Source: Cytophagaceae bacterium
GTDB lineage: Bacteria > Bacteroidota > Bacteroidia > Cytophagales > Cytophagaceae
DNA length: 64,000 nt
Assembly (NCBI GenBank): GCA_025455005.1
Contig: JALONH010000001.1
Span: forward strand, 186,001 to 250,000
Direction: 5' to 3'
The notes under the pieces: generated by a model
The model's database searches: none
Seen by the model: the letters and a program-made list of their open reading frames with translations, nothing else
What the model was told of the DNA's origin: nothing
Made by a program: the position numbers and the translations under genes
Shown: one piece after another, positions 35,527-44,465 of the stretch
Layout: the number at the start of each line of letters is the position of its first letter
How positions within the stretch are numbered: the first letter of the stretch is position 1

Positions 35527-36441
35527 ATGGTTGATATTACACATAAATCCACTTCGTTGAGAAGAGCAGTTGCCGAGGCTACTGTACGCATGAGTTCAGA
35601 GGCTACGATAACTGCTGTACTGGATAATAAAGTCCCCAAAGGTAATGTATTGGAAATAGCGCGCGCGGCAGGATTATTTGCAGCTAAACGAACCAGTGAT
35701 ATGATACCGGACTGTCATCCTATTCCCATCGAGTATACGGATATTCAATATACCATTCAGCGTCAAGCTATAGTTATAACGGTCACGATAGCGACGGTGT
35801 ATAAAACCGGAGTAGAAGTAGAAGCGATGCATGCCGCTTCTGTCGTGGCTCTTACGATGTATGACATGTTAAAACCTTTAGACAAAGGGATACAAATTGA
35901 GACCATACGCTTGAGTTCCAAAACAGGTGGTAAGAGTTCGGTTTCGTATGATACATTGTCAATGAACGCAGTAGTGGTATCGTGTTCGAATGCAGTGTAT
36001 AAAGGTAAACGAGAAGATAGGGCCGGAGGAGGTATAGTGCAATTGTTGCAAACGCATGGCATCTCGGTAAGCGAGCATTTGAAAGTAGAAGGAACGATGG
36101 ATTCCATACAAACAGTAGTACAACAATACGCTTCAACCAATAATGTAGAGTTGCTGGTATTATATGGAGGAACCGGTCTCACAACTACAGATGTTACTCC
36201 GGAAGCATTAGAACGTGTTTTGGATAAACGAGCACATGGCATAGAAGCCGCCATATTACAATATGGACAAGCCCGTACACCTCAAGCAATGTTGTCTCGG
36301 GTGATGGCCGGTATGGTTGGGGATACTTTAGTGATAGCGATACCCGGTTCGAGTGGTGGAGCCCAAGAAGCACTACAAGCTTTGTTGCCGCAGGTGAAAC
36401 ATAGTTTAATCATGCAAAAAGCAAGTAAGCGAGATGAATAA
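35527..36441 (+). CDS. moaCB: Bifunctional MoaC-MoaB fusion for molybdenum cofactor synthesis
   Basis: A 304-residue fusion. Residues 1-140 are MoaC (MVDITHKSTSLRRAVAEA, KGNVLEIARAAGLFAAKRTSDMIPDCHPIPI, VEVEAMHAASVVALTMYDMLKPLDKGI), which with MoaA makes cyclic pyranopterin monophosphate. From about 148 the MoaB/MogA domain follows (AVVVSCSNAVYKGKREDRAGG, YGGTGLTTTDVTPEAL, LSRVMAGMVGDTLVIAIPGSSGGAQEAL), which adenylylates molybdopterin. The fusion is known in Bacteroidota. Starts 3 bp after moaE. moaA, moeA and moeB are not in this window. Confidence 0.93.
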   Translation: MVDITHKSTSLRRAVAEATVRMSSEATITAVLDNKVPKGNVLEIARAAGLFAAKRTSDMIPDCHPIPIEYTDIQYTIQRQAIVITVTIATVYKTGVEVEAMHAASVVALTMYDMLKPLDKGIQIETIRLSSKTGGKSSVSYDTLSMNAVVVSCSNAVYKGKREDRAGGGIVQLLQTHGISVSEHLKVEGTMDSIQTVVQQYASTNNVELLVLYGGTGLTTTDVTPEALERVLDKRAHGIEAAILQYGQARTPQAMLSRVMAGMVGDTLVIAIPGSSGGAQEALQALLPQVKHSLIMQKASKRDE

Positions 36442-36629
36442 CAAATTTATTTATAATATGTAATTTTTTACCCGCCGGTATTTGTTTTACAGAGTAAAAA
36501 ACGAGGGGTTGTGAACCCTGCTCAATGGATTGCCTAAGCAACTCTTTCCCTATTTAAAATACCCATAGGAATCTTACATCTATCTTTCATTGGTAAACGT
36601 TATTTTTAGAATAACCAACTTGTCCGATT
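36442..36629 (+). other. Intergenic region with short hairpins
   Basis: The 188 bp between moaCB and the SPFH gene hold a small hairpin GGGTT-gtg-AACCC (about 36506-36518) and a second possible pairing TTGC-ctaa-GCAA just after, but no T run and no match to a riboswitch that I recognise, including the Moco motif. It may be a structured 5' leader. Confidence 0.3.
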
Positions 36630-37406
36630 ATGTATACAAATCCACTGTATCCCTCACTTGCATTCGCTTTAATCCTGTCTGTCTTCAGTTCTTGTACCAT
36701 TGTACGACCGGGAGAAGTAGGCGTAAAGCAAAAACTAGGCAAACTATCTAATAAAACACACAGCCAAGGCGTGGTGTGGTTTAATCCTTTTTTAACAAAA
36801 GTAATTAAAGCCAATGTACAATTATCCGATATCGAATTGTCTATTAGCTTACCTACAAAAGAAGGATTAAGTGTAGTGTCTCAGATATCCATACTGTATC
36901 GTGTGAATAAAGATAGTGTACCTATGGTCATTCGAAATATAGGTCTGGAATACGAAACCATTATATCCAATGTCTTTCGCTCCGCCTCAGCCGATGTCTG
37001 TTCTGAATATTATGCAAAGGATATGCACTCCGGAATGCGCGCAGAAATAGAAGAAGCTATCAAAAGTAAAATGAGTGCTACACTCTCGCCACAAGGGATA
37101 AATGTTCATGCTGTATTGATGAAAAGCATCCAACTACCGGCAGGATTAGCTAATTCGATTGAACAAAAACTTCAAGCAGAACAAGATGCTATGCGTATGG
37201 AATTTGTGCTTCGTCAGGAGCGATTAGAAGCGGAACGTAAAATTATTGAAGCCACCGGTACTCGGGATGCGCAAAAGATTCTATCCGAAGGATTAACAGA
37301 AAATATTATTCGACTTCGAGGAATCGAAGCATTCTTAGAACTTTCTAAGTCATCGAACAGTAAAGTTATCATCACGGATGGTAAGGCGCCGCTATTATTA
37401 GATTAA
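36630..37406 (+). CDS. SPFH/prohibitin-domain lipoprotein
   Basis: A 258-residue protein with a lipoprotein signal (LAFALILSVFSSC, Cys22) followed by an SPFH domain (VRPGEVGVKQKLGKLSNKTHSQGVVWFNPF, ISILYRVNKDSVPMVIRNIG, FRSASADVCSEYYAKDMHSGMRAEIEEAIKSKM) and a helical C-terminus (LQAEQDAMRMEFVLRQERLEAERKIIEATGTRDAQKIL) typical of prohibitins. Such proteins form ring assemblies on membranes and often hold proteases or chaperones. Here a lipid anchor replaces the usual N-terminal helix. Monocistronic with a terminator. Confidence 0.85.
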   Translation: MYTNPLYPSLAFALILSVFSSCTIVRPGEVGVKQKLGKLSNKTHSQGVVWFNPFLTKVIKANVQLSDIELSISLPTKEGLSVVSQISILYRVNKDSVPMVIRNIGLEYETIISNVFRSASADVCSEYYAKDMHSGMRAEIEEAIKSKMSATLSPQGINVHAVLMKSIQLPAGLANSIEQKLQAEQDAMRMEFVLRQERLEAERKIIEATGTRDAQKILSEGLTENIIRLRGIEAFLELSKSSNSKVIITDGKAPLLLD

Positions 37407-37471
37407 AGTTATTCGTTGTTTAATGAAAAAGAGAGGAAACATTTATTCTGGACTTTATTTACAGTGTGAAG

Positions 37472-37503
37472 AGGGTTGTTTCTAACAGAACAACCCTTTT
37501 CTC
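37472..37503 (+). terminator. Rho-independent terminator after the SPFH gene
   Basis: Stem AGGGTTGTT/AACAACCCT (9 bp) with an 8-base loop and a short T-rich tail (TTTctcttt). Confidence 0.85.
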
Positions 37504-37576
37504 TTTCATAGATTGAACTTTTATGTTAATAGACTGTTCTTTATAATACAGTCTTGTATATGCTACACTATATTTT

Positions 37577-38188
37577 ATGACAATTAAATCGTTCACAATT
37601 TTTCTACTCCTTTTATTAAACCTTCCTACCTATGCTCAGGTGATGGATTCCATCACATTTAAATCGAAGAGTATAAAGCAAAATAAAACAGCATTTCTAA
37701 CTTTAGGTTCTTTTGCCCTCGCTAATGTTACCTATAGTGGGATTGCTTGGGCAAATGCTGAACGTTCTTCTATCGACTATTCTTTTCATGCTACTAATAC
37801 CATTTGGAATGCGATAAATATTGGTATCGTAGCCCCTTCTTATTGTATTAACCCATTTAGGAAATCGACTACTGCCAAAGATATAGTTACGACTCATCGT
37901 AACTTAGAAAAAACACTATTGATCAACGCGGGATTCGATGTTGGTTATATTTTAGTTGGAACATGGATGTTGTATGAAGCGCAATATAAAGGTGATAAAA
38001 GAGCTTCTTGGGAAGGATCCGGAAAAGCAATAGTATATAATGGTTTGGCCTTATTCCTTTATGATATGATTTTTTATGCCTTCAAAAATAAATTATCTAA
38101 TACGTATCTCCATCCCAGAATTCAGTTTTCAACTTATCCAATGCCCGCTACCTCTTCCTGGTGTGTACAGTTCCGCTACACATGGTAA
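37577..38188 (+). CDS. Conserved membrane protein of unknown function
   Basis: A 203-residue protein with a signal peptide ending LPTYAQ (cleavage near 21) and three or four hydrophobic segments (FLTLGSFALANVTYSGIAW, ATNTIWNAINIGIVAP, TLLINAGFDVGYILVGTWML, YNGLALFLYDMIFYAF). It resembles an uncharacterised Bacteroidota membrane family (DUF6992-like, from memory). C-terminal strand QFRYTW. No catalytic residues recognised. Converges with the methyltransferase at 38200. Confidence 0.65.
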   Translation: MTIKSFTIFLLLLLNLPTYAQVMDSITFKSKSIKQNKTAFLTLGSFALANVTYSGIAWANAERSSIDYSFHATNTIWNAINIGIVAPSYCINPFRKSTTAKDIVTTHRNLEKTLLINAGFDVGYILVGTWMLYEAQYKGDKRASWEGSGKAIVYNGLALFLYDMIFYAFKNKLSNTYLHPRIQFSTYPMPATSSWCVQFRYTW

Positions 38189-38199
38189 CATCAATTGGT

Positions 38200-38856
38200 T
38201 TATTTTTTTATTACATGTATGCATAAAGCCTCCACGGCATAAGCTACTCCATTAATATACTGTATAGGTTCTACAATTTCTTTTATCTCTTTTATTTCCC
38301 ACAATTGTTCAGGAAACAATTGTACTAATTCTTCTTTAGAGTACATCGTAAAGCCGAATGCAGTGAACGGATATTTTTCCATGACGTGTTTCGGGCGAAT
38401 AGTAAGTATGAACGAACCGTTATCGTTTAATAATTGACGAATTCGATCCAGCACTTCTATAGGGTTTTCCCAAAAATATAATGTATTAACTGTATAGATA
38501 GCATCAAAAGTCTTATGAAGCGACACCGGTTTTTGAATGTCCTCCAGTAAAAAGTGTACACGTCCGTTCTTAACCCATTCAGCATTCAAGTTCTTCGCTG
38601 CTTCTACCATCTCTTCTGAAAAATCAATTCCTGTGTAGTATGCATCGGGACTTTGTTCGATTAGTTCACGAACAAAAAATCCATTGGCCATGCCGATTTC
38701 CAAAACAGAATAGGGTTTATTCTTTGGAAGGAATGACAAGGTTGTTCTATTCATAATAGCATTACCCTTGTTCATTCGTTCGGCTATGATTGAGGCTTCA
38801 TCTCCATGCGGTTGACGCAGTTGAGCGGCTATAGATCGTTGTTCTTGTTCTGTCAT
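38200..38856 (-). CDS. Class I SAM-dependent methyltransferase
   Basis: A 218-residue methyltransferase with motif I VLEIGMANGFFVREL (about 50-64; the usual GxGxG reads GMANG), GIDFSEEMVEAA (motif Post I), and DAIYTVNTLYFWENP (motif II). Belongs to the Methyltransf_11/25 group. Substrate unknown. Starts by a 4-bp ATGA overlap with the membrane protein upstream, so the two are translated together. Confidence 0.82.
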   Translation of the reverse strand: MTEQEQRSIAAQLRQPHGDEASIIAERMNKGNAIMNRTTLSFLPKNKPYSVLEIGMANGFFVRELIEQSPDAYYTGIDFSEEMVEAAKNLNAEWVKNGRVHFLLEDIQKPVSLHKTFDAIYTVNTLYFWENPIEVLDRIRQLLNDNGSFILTIRPKHVMEKYPFTAFGFTMYSKEELVQLFPEQLWEIKEIKEIVEPIQYINGVAYAVEALCIHVIKK

Positions 38857-39866
38857 TTTTTATACATAAAGGTAACATTCTCGTTTTCTATAAAAAGAGC
38901 TATTAGTATTGCATATAAGGGCATGCCAAAATATAACATACGCGCAGCATCTCCTGAAATAAGTGCATGAATAAGAATACAAATCATAAATACCCAATAC
39001 CCAACCTCTATTTTGTTTTTCCATATCAGACGAACGTCTGAACGGAATGCTCCGTAAAGTAAAACGAAAGTGAACACACCCAGAACAGTAAAGATTTCTC
39101 CTAATCCACGAACAGAAAGTAAAGACAATAGGGTATCTGTAGTTTTATATACATGACGAATAGCAATGTCTGTTAGTGTTTCCTTAGGAAACGAGGAAAA
39201 TGTATTCAAAGGATGCAGAAAGTCTAGTATGGTATGCGAAAACCAAACGACACCGACACTTAAAACAATTAAAGCAGCTCTGAGGGTGAACCTAAGCGGT
39301 CCATTCCACAATATAAATGGAGTAAACAACAAAAAAGATTCTTTACTTAGCCCTCCCAATACAACCACGAAAAGATAAAGAAGCATCTGTTGAGTACGGA
39401 TACTATAAAGAAGCAGAACGATACAGAGTATATATAAACTATCTGTTAAGGGAAGACCGGATATGTATCCCACCCACCTTCCGGTTAAAACGGTGACTAA
39501 ACCCATTACTATAGACATAAGGTCTTGGGTATAGGTAAGGAGAAGTCGATAACAAAAATAACCGGCGAGCGACAGGATGAGTACATTAACCAGGAAATAG
39601 GATAAACGTATGGGCCAGTCGGACGTAGCTCTATGGGGCCATAGATGAGCGTAAATCGATTCTATTGGAAGGGAGACGAGGGTAACGATGCCGGGCACTA
39701 TTACTCTGTATCGGTGTACCGGATTGACATCATAATTTCCTTGTGCCATCACTACATAACTATTGGTATCCGATGAGTGTGAAAAGTCATAATGAACATA
39801 CATGGTATATGCCGGTCCTATAATTACAGCCAAACAAAATAGATAAGGTAAGAAAAACGATTTCAT
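38853..39866 (-). CDS. Polytopic membrane protein, possible GT-C glycosyltransferase
   Basis: A 337-residue protein with about nine hydrophobic helices. An acidic/Ser pattern in the first periplasmic loop (HYDFSHSSDTNSYVVMAQG) followed by HRYRVIVPGIV resembles GT-C fold glycosyltransferases, which use lipid-phosphate sugars, but the catalytic motif is not secure. Other segments: GLPLTDSLYILCIVLL, GLSKESFLLFTPFILW. Coupled to the methyltransferase; together they may modify a lipid or surface glycan (inference). Confidence 0.6.
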   Translation of the reverse strand: MKSFFLPYLFCLAVIIGPAYTMYVHYDFSHSSDTNSYVVMAQGNYDVNPVHRYRVIVPGIVTLVSLPIESIYAHLWPHRATSDWPIRLSYFLVNVLILSLAGYFCYRLLLTYTQDLMSIVMGLVTVLTGRWVGYISGLPLTDSLYILCIVLLLYSIRTQQMLLYLFVVVLGGLSKESFLLFTPFILWNGPLRFTLRAALIVLSVGVVWFSHTILDFLHPLNTFSSFPKETLTDIAIRHVYKTTDTLLSLLSVRGLGEIFTVLGVFTFVLLYGAFRSDVRLIWKNKIEVGYWVFMICILIHALISGDAARMLYFGMPLYAILIALFIENENVTFMYKK

Positions 39867-39942
39867 TGTATGTGTACAAGTAAGAGTAAAAGGTCGAATT
39901 ACAAAAAGGAGTTTAGATGAATAATAAAAGTAGAGGGCTAAT

Positions 39943-39972
39943 AAAAAAGTCCGATGATACTCGGACTTTTTT
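39943..39972. terminator. Bidirectional rho-independent terminator
   Basis: AAAAAAGTCCGA / TCGGACTTTTTT with a 6-base loop, symmetric A and T runs, just beyond the accD stop; it can stop accD transcription on the minus strand. Confidence 0.88.
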
Positions 39973-39978
39973 AATTCT

Positions 39979-40824
39979 TTATTTACTTAACATATGTAGC
40001 AAATCACTTAGGCGTTTTTTCATTTCTTTTCGATCTACGATAAAATCTAAGAAACCATGTTCTAATAAGAATTCTGCTGTTTGGAATCCGGCCGGCAAGT
40101 CTTTACCAATAGTTTCTTTAACCACTCTTGGTCCTGCAAATCCTATTAAAGATCCGGGTTCCGCTATATTAAAATCGCCCAACATAGCGTAGGAAGCCGT
40201 GACACCACCTGTGGTAGGGTCGGTCATGAGGGAGATATAAGGCAACCCATCTTGATCTAATAATGCTAATTTGGCCGATGTTTTAGCCATTTGCATTAAG
40301 GAGAAACCGGCTTCCATCATGCGTGCTCCACCGGATTTAGAAATCATGATAAAGGGACATTTTTTCTTACGGGCATGGTCAATTCCACGAGCTATTTTTT
40401 CACCCACAACGGAACCCATGGAACCCCCTACGAAAGCAAAATCCATACAACAGATCACCACATTCATTCCATCCATTTTCCCAAAACCGGTACGCACTGC
40501 ATCTTTAAGGCCGGTTTTCTTTTGCGCGGCTACAATACGGTTTGGATAGGGTTGACTATCTTTAAAAGTTAGAGGATCGGAGGAAACTAAATTTTCATCT
40601 AATTCAGTAAAGTGCTGGTTATCGAATAATAACTCAAAGTATTCTTTTGAACCTATTCGAGCGTGGTAGTTACATTCGGAACAGGTATAAGCATGTTCGG
40701 CGTGTTCTTTCGTTGGTACTACTTTCTTGCACTCCGGACATTGATACCATAAACCATCCGGCACCTCTCTTTTTTCTTCGGTAGGCGTCGTGATGCCTTT
40801 TTCAGTACGTTTAAACCAAGACAT
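39979..40824 (-). CDS. accD: Acetyl-CoA carboxylase carboxyltransferase subunit beta
   Basis: A 281-residue subunit of the carboxyltransferase that forms malonyl-CoA for fatty acid synthesis. The N-terminal zinc ribbon has Cys29, Cys32, Cys48 and Cys51 ([17 protein letters not shown]). The crotonase-fold part shows [37 protein letters not shown] and [17 protein letters not shown]. Length is the family norm. Its partner accA is not in the window. Confidence 0.95.
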   Translation of the reverse strand: MSWFKRTEKGITTPTEEKREVPDGLWYQCPECKKVVPTKEHAEHAYTCSECNYHARIGSKEYFELLFDNQHFTELDENLVSSDPLTFKDSQPYPNRIVAAQKKTGLKDAVRTGFGKMDGMNVVICCMDFAFVGGSMGSVVGEKIARGIDHARKKKCPFIMISKSGGARMMEAGFSLMQMAKTSAKLALLDQDGLPYISLMTDPTTGGVTASYAMLGDFNIAEPGSLIGFAGPRVVKETIGKDLPAGFQTAEFLLEHGFLDFIVDRKEMKKRLSDLLHMLSK

Positions 40825-40969
40825 TATAGTTGTTGTTTAAGCTTCTTTACTCTATGAAATCAGTAGAGAAGAGTCGACAAATATACTAATTTTTTAGACC
40901 AAGAGGAGGATTAGAGTGGATTTTTTCTCAGTAGGCAAAAATGTATAAGCCTTTATATCAAAATGTTAA

Positions 40970-41224
40970 CTATTTAACTTCTTCAAAATCGACGTAGTCG
41001 CCCCCTTTTACGCTCCCCCCCTTTGATTCATTTTTAGCTGGTGGGATATAGTCGATGTGTATACTCCCTTCGGGAGATTTTTTTCGGCCGGTATGTTGTT
41101 GCTCTTTGAATTGGGCATCGGCCATTTTCTTTGCAGTATGGTATACCATAACTTTAAGATACGGTCGTAGCAACCATCGAATCAGTAAGAAAACAATTAG
41201 TGTCCAAAAGATGAACTTAAACAT
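40970..41224 (-). CDS. DUF4834-like small membrane protein
   Basis: An 84-residue protein with a single N-terminal membrane helix (MFKFIFWTLIVFLLIRWLLRPYL) and a charged, Lys-rich cytoplasmic tail with repeats of Gly and Lys (EGSIHIDYIPP, GDYVDFEEVK). It matches the pattern of the Bacteroidota DUF4834 family as I remember it. No function known. ATG at 41224 is taken instead of a TTG two codons upstream. Confidence 0.7.
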   Translation of the reverse strand: MFKFIFWTLIVFLLIRWLLRPYLKVMVYHTAKKMADAQFKEQQHTGRKKSPEGSIHIDYIPPAKNESKGGSVKGGDYVDFEEVK

Positions 41225-41284
41225 AAGCAATCGTTTTTTTGGTAAGACGAGTGGGTAACGTTTTTATTGTAGAAGAGTACGAAC

Positions 41285-41322
41285 AAAAAAGCACCCTCTA
41301 CTTAAAAGTAAAAGGGTGCTTT
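41285..41322 (-). terminator. Rho-independent terminator after carB
   Basis: On the minus strand AAAAGCACCCT pairs with AGGGTGCTTTTTT around a loop of about 14 bases, with a T run at the end; located 14 bp after the carB stop. Confidence 0.88.
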
Positions 41323-41335
41323 TGAGGATTCGGTA

Positions 41336-44149
41336 CTAACGACTTAGATATAAGTTTCGTTCGCCATAAATACGTTGGAAATTTTCATCTTCTAAGTCTT
41401 TAATAAATAAGATGGCTTCTCCGGTAGATTTCATTTCCGGACCCAGCTCTTTATTGACGTTAGGGAATTTATTAAAAGAGAAAACCGGAATCTTAATGGC
41501 ATACCCTTCTTTTTTCGGTTGGAATGTAAAATCCTTCACCTTTTTCTCTCCTAACATCACTTTGGTAGCATAGTTGACATACGGTTCATCATATGCTTTG
41601 CATATAAATGGTACCGTACGAGAGGCTCTTGGATTTGCTTCAATGATGTAGACTACTTCGTCTTTAACAGCAAATTGTATATTAATTAAACCGACTGTTT
41701 TCAATGCGATGGCTATACGTTTCGTATAATCTTCGATTTGTTGCAACACATTCTCACTTAAATTAAAGGTAGGTAATACGGAATGTGAATCTCCGGAATG
41801 AATACCTGCTGGTTCAATGTGTTCCATAATACCAATGATGTACACATCCTTGCCATCACATATAGCATCCGCTTCTGCTTCAATCGCATTTTCTAAAAAG
41901 TGATCCAACAATACACGGTTATCCGGATGTTCTTTCAAGATATTGACTACGTGTTGTTCTAATTCCTTTTCATTGATGACTATCTTCATGCTTTGTCCGC
42001 CCAATACATAAGATGGACGAACTAATAGAGGAAAATTTAATTCTTTACATAATTCAAGTGCTTGGTCTGCATTTTGAATCACCCCGAATTTAGGGTAAGG
42101 AATATTATTTTCTTTTAATAAGGTAGAGAAACGTCCGCGGTCTTCAGCCAAATCAAGCGATTGAAAATCCGTACCTATGATTTTAATTCCGTAACGTTCT
42201 AATTTTTCTGCTAGTTTTAAAGCGGTTTGACCACCTAATTGAACGATTACGCCTACCGGTTTTTCCAATAGTATGATTTCGTAAATGTGTTCCCAGAACA
42301 CCGGTTCAAAATAGAGTTTATCTGCAATGTCAAAATCAGTAGAAACCGTCTCCGGATTACAATTGATCATGATGGTTTCATACCCACATTCTTTTGCGGC
42401 CAATACACCATGTACGCAAGAGTAATCGAATTCTATTCCTTGACCAATACGGTTAGGTCCGGAACCTAAAACTATTATTTTTTTACGATCGGATGGTATC
42501 GATTCGTTTTCACCTTCAAAGGTGGAGTAATAATACGGTGTCTTTGCTTCAAATTCTGCTGAACAAGTATCCACTATTTTATAGACGCGTTTGATTCCGA
42601 ATTCGTGGCGTTTATTAAATACTTCGGATTCTAAACAACGCAGTAAATGGGCTATCTGGCGGTCGGCATACCCTTTTTGTTTTGCAGTACGAAGGATGCC
42701 TGCTGGCAAACTTTGTATCGTATAGGATTGAATTTCTTTTTCAAGTAGTACTAATTCTTCAATTTGATTCAAGAACCAAGGATCAATTTTAGTAAGTTTT
42801 TGAATGGTTTTAAATCCAACTCCTAATTTGAAAGCATCGTAAATATGGAAAAGTCTATTCCAGCTTGGGTTTTCTAAACTATGAAGGATTTGGTCTTGTT
42901 GGGTCAACTCTTTACCGTCTGCTCCTAACCCATTTCGTTTGATTTCAAGGGACTGACACGCTTTCTGTAAGGCTTCTTGGAAGTTACGCCCTATACCCAT
43001 GGCTTCTCCAACCGATTTCATTTGTAAGCCTAACGTACGGTCGGCTCCTTTGAATTTATCGAAATTCCAACGTGGAATTTTTACAATCACATAATCCAAT
43101 GCCGGTTCAAAGAAGGCACTTGTAGTCTTAGTGATTTGATTTTTTAATTCATCTAAATTATAACCAATGGCAAGTTTTGCTGCGATCTTAGCAATAGGAT
43201 ATCCGGTAGCTTTAGAGGCAAGTGCGGAAGAACGGGATACCCTTGGATTTATTTCTATACCTATGATATCATCCGTTTCCGGGTTTACAGAAAACTGAAC
43301 ATTACATCCACCGGCAAATTGACCTATACCATTCATCATTTTGATGGCTAAATCACGCATGTGTTGGTAAATGGTATCGGGTAATGTCATCGCCGGAGCT
43401 ACTGTGATGGAGTCGCCGGTATGAACCCCCATAGGGTCAAAATTTTCAATGGAACAGATGATAATGATGTTTCCTAAATTGTCGCGCAACAACTCCAATT
43501 CGTATTCTTTCCATCCCATGATACTTTGTTCAACCAGAACTTCATGAATAGGGGAGGCATGTAACCCTCTGGTTAACGCTTCATCAAATTTATCCGGGTC
43601 ATTGACAAACCCTCCTCCTGTACCTCCTAAGGTAAAGGAAGGACGAATAACTAATGGGAATCCGATTTGTTGGGCTATTTCTTTTCCTTCTAAAAAAGAC
43701 GTAGCAGTTTCACCTTTACAGACACCGACCCCTAATTCCAACATTTTTAAGCGGAATTTTTCTCTATCTTCAGTAGTTTCAATAGCATTAACATCAACAC
43801 CAATCAGGCGTATGTTGTACTTTTTCCAAATACCTGCTTTGTCACACTCTAAACAAAGATTCAATGCAGTTTGACCACCCATGGTAGGTAAAACCGCATC
43901 AATTTTATGTTTTTCCAGAATTTCAATTATGGATCTTTTCTCTAAAGGTTTTAAATATACATTATCCGCCACTACCTTATCTGTCATGATAGTAGCTGGA
44001 TTGGAGTTGATTAATGTAACTTCGATACCCTCTTCTCGAAGTGAGCGAGCAGCTTGAGAACCGGAATAATCAAATTCACACGCTTGACCGATGATAATGG
44101 GACCGCTACCTATTATTAAAACCGACTTAATGCTGTTATCCTTTGGCAT
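41336..44149 (-). CDS. carB: Carbamoyl-phosphate synthase large subunit (no allosteric domain)
   Basis: A 937-residue synthase with the two ATP-grasp halves: first half from SVLIIGSGPIIIGQACEFDYSG through RPSFTLGGTGGG, second from IIVLGSGPNRIGQGIEFDYS through RPSYVLGGQSM. It makes carbamoyl phosphate for pyrimidine and arginine synthesis. E. coli CarB is 1073 residues; this one stops at FPNVNKELGPEMKSTGEAILFIKDLEDENFQRIYGERNLYLSR, where the roughly 130-residue MGS-like regulatory domain would begin. The loss appears clean (own stop and terminator, no remnant downstream). The small subunit carA is not in the window. Confidence 0.95.
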   Translation of the reverse strand: MPKDNSIKSVLIIGSGPIIIGQACEFDYSGSQAARSLREEGIEVTLINSNPATIMTDKVVADNVYLKPLEKRSIIEILEKHKIDAVLPTMGGQTALNLCLECDKAGIWKKYNIRLIGVDVNAIETTEDREKFRLKMLELGVGVCKGETATSFLEGKEIAQQIGFPLVIRPSFTLGGTGGGFVNDPDKFDEALTRGLHASPIHEVLVEQSIMGWKEYELELLRDNLGNIIIICSIENFDPMGVHTGDSITVAPAMTLPDTIYQHMRDLAIKMMNGIGQFAGGCNVQFSVNPETDDIIGIEINPRVSRSSALASKATGYPIAKIAAKLAIGYNLDELKNQITKTTSAFFEPALDYVIVKIPRWNFDKFKGADRTLGLQMKSVGEAMGIGRNFQEALQKACQSLEIKRNGLGADGKELTQQDQILHSLENPSWNRLFHIYDAFKLGVGFKTIQKLTKIDPWFLNQIEELVLLEKEIQSYTIQSLPAGILRTAKQKGYADRQIAHLLRCLESEVFNKRHEFGIKRVYKIVDTCSAEFEAKTPYYYSTFEGENESIPSDRKKIIVLGSGPNRIGQGIEFDYSCVHGVLAAKECGYETIMINCNPETVSTDFDIADKLYFEPVFWEHIYEIILLEKPVGVIVQLGGQTALKLAEKLERYGIKIIGTDFQSLDLAEDRGRFSTLLKENNIPYPKFGVIQNADQALELCKELNFPLLVRPSYVLGGQSMKIVINEKELEQHVVNILKEHPDNRVLLDHFLENAIEAEADAICDGKDVYIIGIMEHIEPAGIHSGDSHSVLPTFNLSENVLQQIEDYTKRIAIALKTVGLINIQFAVKDEVVYIIEANPRASRTVPFICKAYDEPYVNYATKVMLGEKKVKDFTFQPKKEGYAIKIPVFSFNKFPNVNKELGPEMKSTGEAILFIKDLEDENFQRIYGERNLYLSR

Positions 44150-44223
44150 GGATGTTTTTTTTATAATTTAGAAATGATAGACAATGACCTAATTTGATTG
44201 TCGTTTCTGACAGACAAATTGCA

Positions 44224-44231
44224 CAAAAGTA
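44224..44231 (-). promoter_or_regulatory. -7 element for carB
   Basis: On the minus strand the sequence reads TACTTTTG (TAnnTTTG), 75 bp before the carB ATG. A clear -33 box was not found. Confidence 0.45.
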
Positions 44232-44413
44232 CTGTAAAAAGTCTGTATATGAAACATTAAATAAATATTAAGAGAAAGGCCTTTGATTGTCAATTTCTTA
44301 ATTTTTGCTGACACGGAATTATACTATTTATTATGTGTTTTGTTTAAGATGTTGGATTGTGCTTTTTGAATCTACCAGAATTAGACCTCTTTTTCTATTG
44401 ACTAAAATTCCTG

Positions 44414-44421
44414 TATCTTTG
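44414..44421 (+). promoter_or_regulatory. -7 element for tpiA
   Basis: TATCTTTG (TAnnTTTG) 44 bp before the tpiA ATG, with TTGAC at 44398-44402 as a possible, rather close, upstream box. Confidence 0.55.
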
Positions 44422-44465
44422 GACGTATGGAGTTTAGTTTAACCATTATATTTTAAGTAGGATAC

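Larger units (their letters stand above)
44150..44465. other. 316-bp divergent intergenic region carB / tpiA
   Basis: The region holds no gene. It carries outward-facing -7 boxes for carB (minus strand) and tpiA (plus strand), given as separate entries, and AT-rich spacer between. No riboswitch, repeat or RNA gene was recognised. Confidence 0.6.

Noticed and set aside
35763-36254. 163-codon minus-strand ORF inside moaCB
   Set aside because: Antisense of the conserved fusion protein; Ser/Thr/Val composition typical of a shadow.
36500-36560. Riboswitch (TPP, cobalamin or Moco type) before the SPFH gene
   Set aside because: None of the conserved core sequences of these classes could be found.
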